NCBI RefSeq assembly: GCF_014836425.1
Contig: NZ_JACSQW010000004.1
Location: 1 to 64,000 of the forward strand
Reading direction: 5' to 3'
Length of the DNA stretch: 64,000 nucleotides
Source of the DNA: Limosilactobacillus avistercoris
GTDB lineage: Bacteria > Bacillota > Bacilli > Lactobacillales > Lactobacillaceae
The translations under genes were made by a program, and so were the position numbers. Below, piece after piece: positions 27,088 through 35,831 of this stretch (positions are counted from its first letter, which is position 1; each line of letters starts with the position of its first letter). The notes beneath the pieces are model-generated. The model was not told the origin of the DNA. It saw only the letters and a program-made list of their open reading frames with translations, and searched no databases.

Positions 27088-27134
27088 TAAAAAGCGTGCG
27101 ATTGCGTTAAATTTTTAACGCTTTCGTACGCTTT
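27088..27134 (-). terminator. Intra-operon terminator
   Basis: A long inverted repeat (AAAGCGTACG...GCGTTAAA and complement) with T-run on the minus strand, between the XkdX-like gene and the serine-tailed baseplate gene. Late transcription must pass it, perhaps by antitermination. Confidence 0.75.
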
Positions 27135-27172
27135 ATTTATGTATTGTGATTTTCTATGGCGACTATGTATTT

Positions 27173-27313
27173 TTACGCTACCGGTTGAAGGATTTGATTA
27201 GCTTGTTCTTGTGACAAGTCACCAACTTCTACAAACAATTTGATATCATCTGCAGTGAACAATTTTAATTCATAATATGACTTGTAGACATTAAACATTA
27301 CATCGTTAGCCAT
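27173..27313 (-). CDS. XkdX family protein (46 aa)
   Basis: A 46-residue protein: SYYELKLFTADDIKLFVEVG followed by DLSQEQANQIL matches the XkdX pattern found between tail-fibre and lysis genes of Bacillus and Lactobacillus phages. AGGAGG stands seven bases before the ATG. Function unknown. Confidence 0.75.
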   Translation of the reverse strand: MANDVMFNVYKSYYELKLFTADDIKLFVEVGDLSQEQANQILQPVA

Positions 27314-27324
27314 GTGATTACCTC

Positions 27325-27696
27325 CTACTTAGTTTCTGATTTTAATTCTGCAATACTTTTCATCATCGTAGCGTTAACTGTAGCTTGCAATTTAACTTGT
27401 CTTTGCAAATCAGCATTTGTTTTCATTAAACTAGCCATCATTTGCTGTTGTGGACTAGGTTGAATTGATTCTTTACCGCCATTAAGATAGTCAGTCTTTT
27501 GCCACTCTTCCTTGGTCATTCCAAACCAGCGGAGTTGTTCTTCATCAAACCGTGGAGTCCCATAAAGGCCGTCGGCAGGTTTGATATAAGTTTGACCAAC
27601 AAGTAATTGAGAGCCACGAGGAACGTTGATTACCCCAACTAACTTATTTTTATTAGTTGTATCGTATACCCATGCTTGAACTGTATCGTTGTTCAT
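27325..27696 (-). CDS. Phage tail-region protein, DUF-type
   Basis: A 123-residue protein with an N-terminal beta part (VQAWVYDTTNKNKLVGVINV, GLYGTPRFDEEQLRWFGMT) and a C-terminal helix with the phrase QQMMASLMKT and TMMKSIAELK. The helix resembles the end of the protein encoded at 30802-31215, suggesting a common module. Probably a minor tail component. Confidence 0.55.
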   Translation of the reverse strand: MNNDTVQAWVYDTTNKNKLVGVINVPRGSQLLVGQTYIKPADGLYGTPRFDEEQLRWFGMTKEEWQKTDYLNGGKESIQPSPQQQMMASLMKTNADLQRQVKLQATVNATMMKSIAELKSETK

Positions 27697-27708
27697 GATT
27701 TAACCCCC

Positions 27709-28806
27709 TTACTTCAATTGGTCAGGACTTGCAACAAACGAAAACTCATACGTAATATTAGCAGCATCATTGTAAGATTCTGAATTGTAGTCACTATTTG
27801 AGTTCCATAATCCAATTTGTTGAAAATGACTACCTTCATCAGGAGCACATTTCATAGCTCGACGGGCAGTGCTACCAGCAGGAATGAGCATAACGGTTGC
27901 TCCTGCTGGCAAGTTTGCAAAGTCCACCTTTGACGACAGCGGATTCGTCGCAAAATTAATATTTTTCCATGACTTTTCAGGGAAATGAGTCCACCCCATG
28001 ATAAAGCCGATAGCGATGTTTTGAATGTAAACCAGGCAACCGCCACACCATCCGGTACACCCATTGATCATAGTTCCATTAAAGTATTCGTATGTAACTT
28101 TGTTTTTTTCTATTTGCTCGGTGACATTTGCCTTCACTGCATTCATTTGACTAGTAATGCTAGAACTCAATGTGTTCATCTGACTAGTTAATTGTTGACG
28201 GAATGGGTTAACAATTCCGCTAATTAAATCAACCGTTTCTGGTTTGTTAAGGACAGCGTGTTGCTCAATCAAATCGGTGTAAGCCCCAACAGTGGTCTTC
28301 ATAGATTCAATTTGGTTCAACAACTGTTGAGCGTTCATTTCTCGCAAGGCCTGATTGATTTTAGTTCGGGTCTTTTCCAATTCAGGAATAAATGGCCGGA
28401 CGCTGATCCCCATTTCAACTTGGCTTGGCAGAACATTTAAGGTTAAGTTAACTGTTGAGATGTCAGAGCCATCTTCGCCTTGAATCTTGAAATAGGCTTC
28501 TTGCCACTTGCCCTCTTTTTGAAAAATCCCATCCGGAAAGTAAAAGGTAATTAGCCCTAATTGCCGGTCATCACCCGGTTGGTCATCATCAAAACCACCA
28601 GCTGCCGCAAACGGAGTGGCATTGCTGTCCTTACCATAAAAGGTCATCTTCTTGTTAGTCATGTCAATGGAATTACTGCCCGACTTAATATGAAGCTTGC
28701 AGTAAGCCTTAGCATCACCAACTCGTGCTTGGAAGTAATTAGTTAAGTCAACAAAAGTCGAGACTGGCTTTTCAATATCAACTTCTAAGTAATCTTTATA
28801 AGCCAT
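27709..28806 (-). CDS. BppU family phage baseplate upper protein
   Basis: A 365-residue protein. Residues 1-150 are a good BppU N-terminal domain (YLEVDIEKPVSTFVDLTNYF, ARVGDAKAYCKLHIKSG, GLITFYFPDGIFQKEGKWQE, VEMGISVRPFIPELE). A helical linker follows, then a unique C-terminal domain (VTYEYFNGTMINGCTGWCGG) that may recognise the host. The lactococcal TP901-1 homologue links receptor-binding protein to the baseplate core. Confidence 0.75.
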   Translation of the reverse strand: MAYKDYLEVDIEKPVSTFVDLTNYFQARVGDAKAYCKLHIKSGSNSIDMTNKKMTFYGKDSNATPFAAAGGFDDDQPGDDRQLGLITFYFPDGIFQKEGKWQEAYFKIQGEDGSDISTVNLTLNVLPSQVEMGISVRPFIPELEKTRTKINQALREMNAQQLLNQIESMKTTVGAYTDLIEQHAVLNKPETVDLISGIVNPFRQQLTSQMNTLSSSITSQMNAVKANVTEQIEKNKVTYEYFNGTMINGCTGWCGGCLVYIQNIAIGFIMGWTHFPEKSWKNINFATNPLSSKVDFANLPAGATVMLIPAGSTARRAMKCAPDEGSHFQQIGLWNSNSDYNSESYNDAANITYEFSFVASPDQLK

Positions 28807-28820
28807 TGTTTATCTCCTTT

Positions 28821-30665
28821 CTATGCGTGGAACTTAGTGAGAACCGCCAGTAAATCATTTAAAGTAGTCTGAACTTGGTCCCAGTTGTTGTTCAAAGTAG
28901 TTTGATAGCTGGTATCAATCATCAAATTCAATGGTCGAACCAGCTCAATATAATCAAAGTCTTGCCTCGTCCGAATATTAGCAAAGCCGTTAGAGCGAAA
29001 TACTCCAACGGCTTTATTAATTTCTAATTCTAGTTGGTCGAATACATGAACAATATATAGCCATGCGTTCCGGTCTAATCCAGAACTTCGTAATTGTAGA
29101 TGATCTGGTTTAGCACCTACATCGTCACCTAGCAACTTACCAAACCGGTTATAAATTGTGTTGATTGCAGAGAGACACTGTTCATAGTTGTGCTTGGTAT
29201 TAATGCCCAGGTCGAACGGCTTATCAATGTGGGTCAAGCTAACTTTAGTGACCGTTGCATCAGAACCCGATTCGACTTTTAAGAATGAACCATGTCGCAT
29301 ATTAATACTTGAGGTGACATTTTGAGGACCAGTCCACTTACTGAGGTCGTGAATATTAGCAGTTTGTACAACCATCTGACCGGAATCGGTAACACCGGGA
29401 ACTGAACCAGTAATGTGATCACAATAGAAGTAGATGGTATCACCATCAACTAAGGTTTCCCCAGCTTCATACCAGATTGTTTTACCATTCTCATCTGAAT
29501 GTTCGATGTTATTCTTAATCAGCGTGTACGGTCCCATATATGAATCGGCTTCATACAACCAGTAAGCATCAATTGACAGGTAATACTTACCATTCATCTT
29601 CCAGATGTGCGGGTCCATTCCATGATCTTCATTGACCATCTGCCACGAATTAGTAACTTCACCCGTTTCGGGGTCAAAGTCAGCCACGTAAACGTGTCGA
29701 GAATCGGATACCGCACCCCAGACCAGATGCCAATTATCACTGTAATCAGTGAAGAACTCTGGGGCCCAGATATCTGTATAACCGTCACGCTGTAAGAACG
29801 ATACGTCAAACGACTTAAACGTTTGAAAATCCTTAGTGCGGTACAACCCGGTCGTCCCCGTAATCCAGTAGTAATCATTGTACTTAGCGATATTACCATC
29901 ACGTAAATTGCCTAATTGTGGGAACTCAGCAATTAACGTCCAGTCAATTGCATCATTTGAACCACACAAAGCAGGTGTAGCTTTCCAAAGATTAGAACTA
30001 TTTTCTCCAGCTGGATCAAAGCCAAAATAGATGAACTTGTACTGTTCAATCTCGCTCAAAATATCAGTCTCAGTGTTTACTACTTGGCTTCTAATGCCAA
30101 TCCAGCTAGCTAATGCCTCACCCATAGATTTGTATGTTACATCAGTTGGATGAATCTTATCCGGTGCCAATTGTGAAGAGCTAGTAACAACTGGATTGTC
30201 TCGCCAGTCATAGACTTCAGCGTTGTTATTTCGAGCAATCTGAACTACTGCATCATTAATCATGTTCTGACTAACGCCTACAGCGTTCTTCCATGTCATG
30301 TCCCCACTGCCAACAGCATAATCACGAATTGGCGTTACCAAACGAATTTGAATATTGGGGTTATCAGACTTGATTTTATCCAATCCTTGCTGATAACCAT
30401 CTTTTAAAGTATTTAACGATTCGCCTTGAGCCCCAAAATCATTAGTCCCATACATGATGATTACCATGTCATAATCTTTGAAATTATAGTTGTTGACTAC
30501 AGAACTAAAACAATTATTACCAGAATTGACCAAAGTTCCACCAATTCCAGCGTTTGTTACTGTGTTGCCGGTTTTTGCTTCGATTGTGTTGGCTAACGTG
30601 TATGGTGTAACTTGAGAGCCATTCCATCCTTGAGTGATTGAATCACCCAACATAATAATCTTCAT
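28821..30665 (-). CDS. Tail-associated SGNH esterase fused to GH43-like glycosidase
   Basis: A 614-residue two-enzyme protein. Residues 1-190 are an SGNH/GDSL hydrolase: GDS with Ser9, Gly in GIGGTL, Asn75 in GTNDF, and Asp169-His172 in DKIHP. Residues about 205-475 read as a five-bladed propeller of the GH43 clan: RDGNI (Asp256), DIWAPEF, GMDPHIWKMNGKYYLS (Asp351) and a Glu in YEAGE (400 or 403) occupy the places of base, modulator and acid. The last 130 residues are helical. It lies among baseplate genes, so it probably attacks acylated glycans on the cell surface during adsorption; the substrate is unknown. Confidence 0.8.
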   Translation of the reverse strand: MKIIMLGDSITQGWNGSQVTPYTLANTIEAKTGNTVTNAGIGGTLVNSGNNCFSSVVNNYNFKDYDMVIIMYGTNDFGAQGESLNTLKDGYQQGLDKIKSDNPNIQIRLVTPIRDYAVGSGDMTWKNAVGVSQNMINDAVVQIARNNNAEVYDWRDNPVVTSSSQLAPDKIHPTDVTYKSMGEALASWIGIRSQVVNTETDILSEIEQYKFIYFGFDPAGENSSNLWKATPALCGSNDAIDWTLIAEFPQLGNLRDGNIAKYNDYYWITGTTGLYRTKDFQTFKSFDVSFLQRDGYTDIWAPEFFTDYSDNWHLVWGAVSDSRHVYVADFDPETGEVTNSWQMVNEDHGMDPHIWKMNGKYYLSIDAYWLYEADSYMGPYTLIKNNIEHSDENGKTIWYEAGETLVDGDTIYFYCDHITGSVPGVTDSGQMVVQTANIHDLSKWTGPQNVTSSINMRHGSFLKVESGSDATVTKVSLTHIDKPFDLGINTKHNYEQCLSAINTIYNRFGKLLGDDVGAKPDHLQLRSSGLDRNAWLYIVHVFDQLELEINKAVGVFRSNGFANIRTRQDFDYIELVRPLNLMIDTSYQTTLNNNWDQVQTTLNDLLAVLTKFHA

Positions 30666-30674
30666 GTTAATCGC

Positions 30675-30812
30675 CTACTTCTTCTTGCTGTTGTTTTGTA
30701 AATCAGCTAGTTTTTGCTTTAATTCATCGTTCTGTGCTTGTAATGTAGCAATTTCAATTTCAAGGTTAGCATTGCGAATTGCTAGCTTAGTTAATACACC
30801 CTTAGTTTCCAT
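30675..30812 (-). CDS. Small coiled-coil phage protein (45 aa)
   Basis: A 45-residue helical peptide with heptads (LTKLAIRNANLEIEIATLQ, then AQNDELKQKLADLQ) and a lysine tail. It overlaps the preceding gene's end by 11 bases and lies just before the esterase gene. Probably a structural partner or assembly factor of the tail. Confidence 0.5.
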   Translation of the reverse strand: METKGVLTKLAIRNANLEIEIATLQAQNDELKQKLADLQNNSKKK

Positions 30813-31215
30813 TATCTTTGTTCTCCTTCTTTAATTGCGCTACCTGCATCTGCAATGAAGCGATACTCTTCATCATCGAAGCTTGAATCGTCTGTTGCGG
30901 TGTGGGCGTTGTCTTCGTTTCAGTCTCAGCACCAATCACATTCACCTTAGATGGGTCACCGCCATTTTCCTTAGTGAGTTGCTTCTGTTCCTTAATTGCT
31001 TCAGCCATCATCTGCTGTTGAGCTGACTTGAGCAAGCTATCATCAACATCTGGAAAAATCGGTGTGCCATCATCGTTATAGCCAACCGGGTTATCTGTTC
31101 CCATTGTCATCACATTAGGCGTTGAACCATCACCATTAAGAACTACCCGCATCCGAGCAATCAATCGGTTGTCGTCATTTTTAACTTCATCGGTTAAAAC
31201 TACCGTCTTCTTCAT
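30802..31215 (-). CDS. Phage tail-region protein
   Basis: A 137-residue protein with a strand-rich N-terminus (LIARMRVVLNGDGSTP, VGYNDDGTPIFPDVDDSLL) and a C-terminal helix with QQQMMAEAIK and ASMMKSIASLQMQV, similar to the helix of the protein at 27325-27696. GGAGG lies ahead of the ATG, and the gene begins 2 bases after the fibre gene. Function unknown. Confidence 0.55.
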   Translation of the reverse strand: MKKTVVLTDEVKNDDNRLIARMRVVLNGDGSTPNVMTMGTDNPVGYNDDGTPIFPDVDDSLLKSAQQQMMAEAIKEQKQLTKENGGDPSKVNVIGAETETKTTPTPQQTIQASMMKSIASLQMQVAQLKKENKDNGN

Positions 31216-31217
31216 CT

Positions 31218-34200
31218 TTAGCCTCCATAACTGTTATAAGCACCAATTCCTGTGTTCCTATCTGGAGTATAGTAACGACCATCGGCATCAAATAACGTCA
31301 CCCTACCAGATTTAGGGAAACAAATTCCTCCCCAGTTTGCGCCATCTTGAACTAGAGCTGGATACTTTTCACCACCATCCCAGTTAGACCAACTAACCCA
31401 GACTGCTTGGATGCTGTGATCAGCACCGGGAGGTAAGATATGCAAATGCGTATTAACGTGCATTCCTGCTGGATAACCACTTCTTGAAGTTGCCGAATAA
31501 ATGACATCTAAATTGTGAAAAGTTGTTCCCTTCTCGTTTACTTTTTTGCCATTTCCCAAGGCAAGAAATGAAGCCGGTTGATTGCCCGTTGTATAGTCAT
31601 TATCATCAACTCCCGTCAAGAACGCTAAGCCATTCGCTCCATCAGTTATTTCGGTACCGACTGCATTAACCGGAGATACTTGTAGTTCAGTAAAATCACG
31701 ATCGCTTTCTTTACCGTTACGGTCATTCTTATAATGAACACGTTGAATCATTCGTAATCCATCAGCAGTAAGTCGCATCCGGTAACTAGCAGATCTTGTA
31801 TAAGTGTCTGGATGATCGGGATTATCCGGTTGATCAGGAATATTCCCATTGCCAGATGAACCGCCACTATCATCAGGTTGGTTAGCAATCGCTGCAAATG
31901 AATTCATCAAAGAAGCGGCTTGAACAGCATTATTATCTGTTTGGCTTGAGCTAGCTAAAGAATCATTTGAATTAGCTGATGAGTCCGGCTCTTTTCTATC
32001 AATACTCGAATATAACGAAGAAATTTCGATTCCCTCACGACCAAGTTCAATCTCGTTACCGAATTTATCAGTCAAAGGAATTGTAATATGACCCGTTGTC
32101 AATTTATCCAGGCTCAAGTTAGCAATTGCCGCATCAGGAATAAAAGCTTTTCCAGAGAAGACAACCGAATCTGCATCTAAGAAAAGTTTCTTAGATTGAA
32201 TCAAGGTCTGTCCGGCTTCCATATTAAGCTGACTGATTAGGTCACCTTTAGCTACTCGAGCATTGATATTGTCACTTAATTGACTAATCTTGCTTTCATA
32301 ATCTTTTGTATTAACCTTACTTTGAACTAAATTATTTAGTTGGGTAATTTGTGACTCATCAGCCTTTGTTTTGATGGTTGATTGTAGCCCCGAAATTGAA
32401 GCCGTGATGTTTTGAATATCTCCAGACAGGCTAGTGATTGATTCATTTATTTCTCCAGCTTTTTGTGTAATCGAGGATTCAACCAAAGATTTAGTAGCAA
32501 AGTCTCTGTTATTGATTGCTTTTTCAACATCCTCTGAGCTTACCTTTGAAGAAATCTGGTCAGCAAGTATTTTCTGTTGAGCCTGCTGTTGTTGCACCGT
32601 TTGATTAATCGTATTAACTGTCTGTGAATCGGCTTTTAGCTGAATCTCTTTTGTATTATTACTAATCTCAGTACTATGTTTATCAACTTGAGCTTGTAGG
32701 TTAGCAACATCATTGCTGGTTGCTTGCTTAGTCCACCCAGACCAAGAACCATTCCAATAACGTACCCAGGTATCAACAGCATTATCTCGCATTAAAGTTT
32801 GTTTAACCCGGTCACCAGTTCCCTCAACTGTGAAGTAAAACCATCCTGCATTCGGTGTATTCCTTGCTTGCATATCACGATAAACAATTCGTGTCGCAGT
32901 TTTGTAGTTATTTGCATCAAAAGGACCACTAACAGTTTTCCACTCAACTTGATTTTTAATACCGTTTAAATCAGTAGCTATCCCGTTAACCGTTGTCTGT
33001 TCTGCCTTAGAACGAACTTCTCCAGCAACAACAGACACCTGAGCATTGATATCCTCTAATCTCTTGTTAGTTGAATCAATTGTTGCTTGGTCAACCTTAC
33101 CAGATAGCTCTTTTTGAGTTGCTTCTACACTAGCCTGAACTGTCGTAACCGTATTAGCAACGCTGTTAATTTGCTTAGCATTATTATCAGCAGTCGCTTG
33201 TGCCTTACTAGCACTAGAATTTGCTTGATTAGCGGTTTCCTGTGCCTTATTAGCATTTGAACCAGCTTGGTCAGCCTTTGAAGTTGCAACACTTGCTTGA
33301 CTAGCTGCATTGTTAGCCGTCTTCTCAATCCCTGAAAGATTAATTGAGACGTTGTTAGCTGTTGCGTTTGCTTCCATTGCCTGTGAGTTGGCATTTGTAG
33401 CAAGCAATTTTGCATCACTAGCGGTAGTAGTAGCTGTCAGTACGTCCGACTTAGCATTGCTTGCGATAACACTAGCTTCGCTAGCCGTGACTTTTGCTTC
33501 AGTAGCGGTGCTATTAGCGTCTTGTGCTACTGCTTTAACACCGTTCGCTGTTACTACCGCTGTTGCTGCATTTGACTTAGCATCACTTGCGGTAACACTT
33601 ACTTCACTAGCTGTTTGCATTGCCGTAGTGATATTACCTTGAGCATCTTTCATATCAGACTCAAGCTTATCTGCACGAGCTTCTACGGTAGCAATTCGTT
33701 TGCTGTGATCAGTTAGTGAAGCTTGAATGCTAGTTGCCGTCTTAGTCAGATTAGATATATCGCCTTGCGCTGATTCAATCTGCTCTGATAGACCTTTAGC
33801 GGTTGTTTGAACCTGTGCAATGTTGCCTTGTGCATCTTTCAAGGTATCTGTCAGCTTATCGGCCTCTTGCTTTACTTGTGTAAAGTTATCCTTCAGACCG
33901 CTTATTGTCGTTGTTTGACTCTTGGCAGTCTGTTCAACCTTACTTAAACGACCAGAGGCATCTTCTAGCGAAGTTTCCACACCGTCAGCCGTCTTCTGGA
34001 GCTTACTAATATTTCCTTGGGCGTCGGTCATGTTATCGGTTAACGACTTAGCATCCGCCTGTAAAGTGTGAATATTCTTCTCGTGATCAGCAATCGTGGT
34101 CTTAACACCATTAACATCAGTTTGCAAGGTTGTAATATTACCTTGGACACTACTAATCTGTTCTGTTGTGCCTTTAGCAGTCTGCTGAAGCTTGTCAATA

Positions 34201-35831
34201 TTACCTTGAGCATCTTTCAGCGTTGTCACTAGGCCATCTGCTGTCTGCTTAACTTGCGATATATTACCTTGCACAGTGCTCAACGTTGTTGATTGCTCTT
34301 TGGCGGTCTGTTCAACTTTGCTGAGCCGTCCGCTTTGATCCGTGAACTTGTTAGTCAGCCCAGCGGCGGTCGTCTGAAGTTTACTGATGTTACCCTGTGC
34401 ATCTGCCATGATGTCAGTCAATGACTTAGCAGTTACCTGAAGGGTGTTGATATTTTTATCGTGGTCAGCAATTGTGGCCTTGATACCAGAGACATCGGTC
34501 TGGAGTGCTGTGATATCACCCTGGGCGGTAGTGATCTGTTCAGACAGGCCCTTAGCTGTAGTCTGGACTTTGGCAATGTTGCCCTGAGTATCCTTCAGGT
34601 TAGCAGTTAAGCTATCAGCTTCCTGCTTCACCTGCGACAGGTTACCCTGCACAGTACTTAACGTAGTTGACTGTGTCTTAGCGGTCTGCTCAACCTTGCT
34701 AAGACGCCCGTCAGCATCACTAAGCGTCGATGACAATTCTTTAGCAGTCGCTTGCAAACTAGCGATATTCTTACCGTGATCAGTCAGCGTAGCGCTTAAC
34801 GAGTCAGCTAACGCCTTAACCGCTGCCAAATTGTTATTAGCATCTTTTAAGTTAGCAGTTAGACCATTAACGCTATCTTGTACTTGACTGACGTTTCCTT
34901 TAATATCGGCAATTGTCAGTTTCGTGCTATTGTCGTCAGTTTGCAGTTTCTCAATGGTCTTGCCTTGCTCTATTGCCTGATTAGTATAGCTATTAAGTTT
35001 CTTTGCCATATCGGCATTAGCTTGTTGGGCCGCCGCCACATCCTTGCGGTCTTGTGCAATCTTGTTATTAATGTCAGTAACGCTTGAATTGAGGGCTTGG
35101 CGATTGTCTGCAATTAGCTTTTGTGCACTCGTTAGTTGATCACTGGTGGTTGCTAAGCCCTTGCGATTTTGAGCAATGTCGTTGTTAATCTTAGCTACAC
35201 TGTCGTTTATCAGCTTCTTATTTTGCTCAACAGCCGCTTGGGCCTTTAGTAGCCCACCGTGAGCGTCTGCTAAATCTTTTTTAGCAGCATCAATGTCACT
35301 TTGAAGTGCGTTAACACTATCTTGATTGGCGGACTTAGCACTAGCAACTTCGCTTTCAACTTTAGCTACGTCAGACCTGATATTAGCGGCATCACTAGAG
35401 GCATTGGCCCTTGCTTGCTGGATAGCAGCTGCCGCACTATTAACATCGTCCTGAGCCGCTGCAATAGCACTATTCATTGCTTTAATTGCATCGGAGTTAA
35501 CCTTGCTATTGGCCACCGCTGAATCCGCTCGTTTAACAGCTTCACTAGCATTTGAAACAGCACTAGGAATTTCAGCAGTAGCAGAATCAACCTCTTTTTT
35601 GACTTTATCCTTAGTACCGGCATCCCATATAGCATCAATGTCTGCCCCATCAAAAATGAATCCATCAAAAGAAGCAAAGACATGAAAGCTTAGACCGTTA
35701 TCACGTGAGTATCCCATGCCATATAGTTTAGGATTGTCAGTATCCCAACCTAATTTGCCAATGATCGGTTGAATATATTTATCGTTATCGCCTGGGCTTT
35801 GTACATTCTCATGTTGATTATTTGTCGCCAT
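31218..35831 (-). CDS. Long phage tail fibre with 21-residue coiled-coil repeats
   Basis: A 1537-residue fibre. After a short head domain (DNDKYIQPIIGKLGWDTDNP), it is mostly helical. From about residue 310 it consists of 21-residue units of the form DAQGNISKLQTTAKGLTxxLx, organised from 372 to 749 into three 126-residue blocks, followed by alanine-rich degenerate units to about 900. A pyocin-knob-like domain (VSGPFDANNYKTATRIVYRD, GWFYFTVEGTG, WVRYWNGSWSGWTKQAT) and a C-terminal beta domain follow. The ATG at 35831 (MATNNQHE) has GGAGGG before it; the longer open frame upstream is a shadow of the preceding gene. Trimeric coiled coil is likely. Confidence 0.8.
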   Translation of the reverse strand: MATNNQHENVQSPGDNDKYIQPIIGKLGWDTDNPKLYGMGYSRDNGLSFHVFASFDGFIFDGADIDAIWDAGTKDKVKKEVDSATAEIPSAVSNASEAVKRADSAVANSKVNSDAIKAMNSAIAAAQDDVNSAAAAIQQARANASSDAANIRSDVAKVESEVASAKSANQDSVNALQSDIDAAKKDLADAHGGLLKAQAAVEQNKKLINDSVAKINNDIAQNRKGLATTSDQLTSAQKLIADNRQALNSSVTDINNKIAQDRKDVAAAQQANADMAKKLNSYTNQAIEQGKTIEKLQTDDNSTKLTIADIKGNVSQVQDSVNGLTANLKDANNNLAAVKALADSLSATLTDHGKNIASLQATAKELSSTLSDADGRLSKVEQTAKTQSTTLSTVQGNLSQVKQEADSLTANLKDTQGNIAKVQTTAKGLSEQITTAQGDITALQTDVSGIKATIADHDKNINTLQVTAKSLTDIMADAQGNISKLQTTAAGLTNKFTDQSGRLSKVEQTAKEQSTTLSTVQGNISQVKQTADGLVTTLKDAQGNIDKLQQTAKGTTEQISSVQGNITTLQTDVNGVKTTIADHEKNIHTLQADAKSLTDNMTDAQGNISKLQKTADGVETSLEDASGRLSKVEQTAKSQTTTISGLKDNFTQVKQEADKLTDTLKDAQGNIAQVQTTAKGLSEQIESAQGDISNLTKTATSIQASLTDHSKRIATVEARADKLESDMKDAQGNITTAMQTASEVSVTASDAKSNAATAVVTANGVKAVAQDANSTATEAKVTASEASVIASNAKSDVLTATTTASDAKLLATNANSQAMEANATANNVSINLSGIEKTANNAASQASVATSKADQAGSNANKAQETANQANSSASKAQATADNNAKQINSVANTVTTVQASVEATQKELSGKVDQATIDSTNKRLEDINAQVSVVAGEVRSKAEQTTVNGIATDLNGIKNQVEWKTVSGPFDANNYKTATRIVYRDMQARNTPNAGWFYFTVEGTGDRVKQTLMRDNAVDTWVRYWNGSWSGWTKQATSNDVANLQAQVDKHSTEISNNTKEIQLKADSQTVNTINQTVQQQQAQQKILADQISSKVSSEDVEKAINNRDFATKSLVESSITQKAGEINESITSLSGDIQNITASISGLQSTIKTKADESQITQLNNLVQSKVNTKDYESKISQLSDNINARVAKGDLISQLNMEAGQTLIQSKKLFLDADSVVFSGKAFIPDAAIANLSLDKLTTGHITIPLTDKFGNEIELGREGIEISSLYSSIDRKEPDSSANSNDSLASSSQTDNNAVQAASLMNSFAAIANQPDDSGGSSGNGNIPDQPDNPDHPDTYTRSASYRMRLTADGLRMIQRVHYKNDRNGKESDRDFTELQVSPVNAVGTEITDGANGLAFLTGVDDNDYTTGNQPASFLALGNGKKVNEKGTTFHNLDVIYSATSRSGYPAGMHVNTHLHILPPGADHSIQAVWVSWSNWDGGEKYPALVQDGANWGGICFPKSGRVTLFDADGRYYTPDRNTGIGAYNSYGG
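33585..34718. repeat. Three 378-bp tandem repeats in the fibre gene
   Basis: Blocks begin at 34718, 34340 and 33962 on the minus strand, each 126 codons, each starting with D-x-x-GRLSKVEQTAK and composed of six 21-residue units. Confidence 0.85.

Noticed and set aside
33310-33642. Plus-strand frame of 110 codons inside the fibre gene
   Set aside because: Alanine/serine-rich reverse complement of the coiled-coil repeats, a shadow.
31218-35831. CRISPR-like repetition
   Set aside because: Repeats are in frame, diverged and encode coiled coil; no unique spacers.
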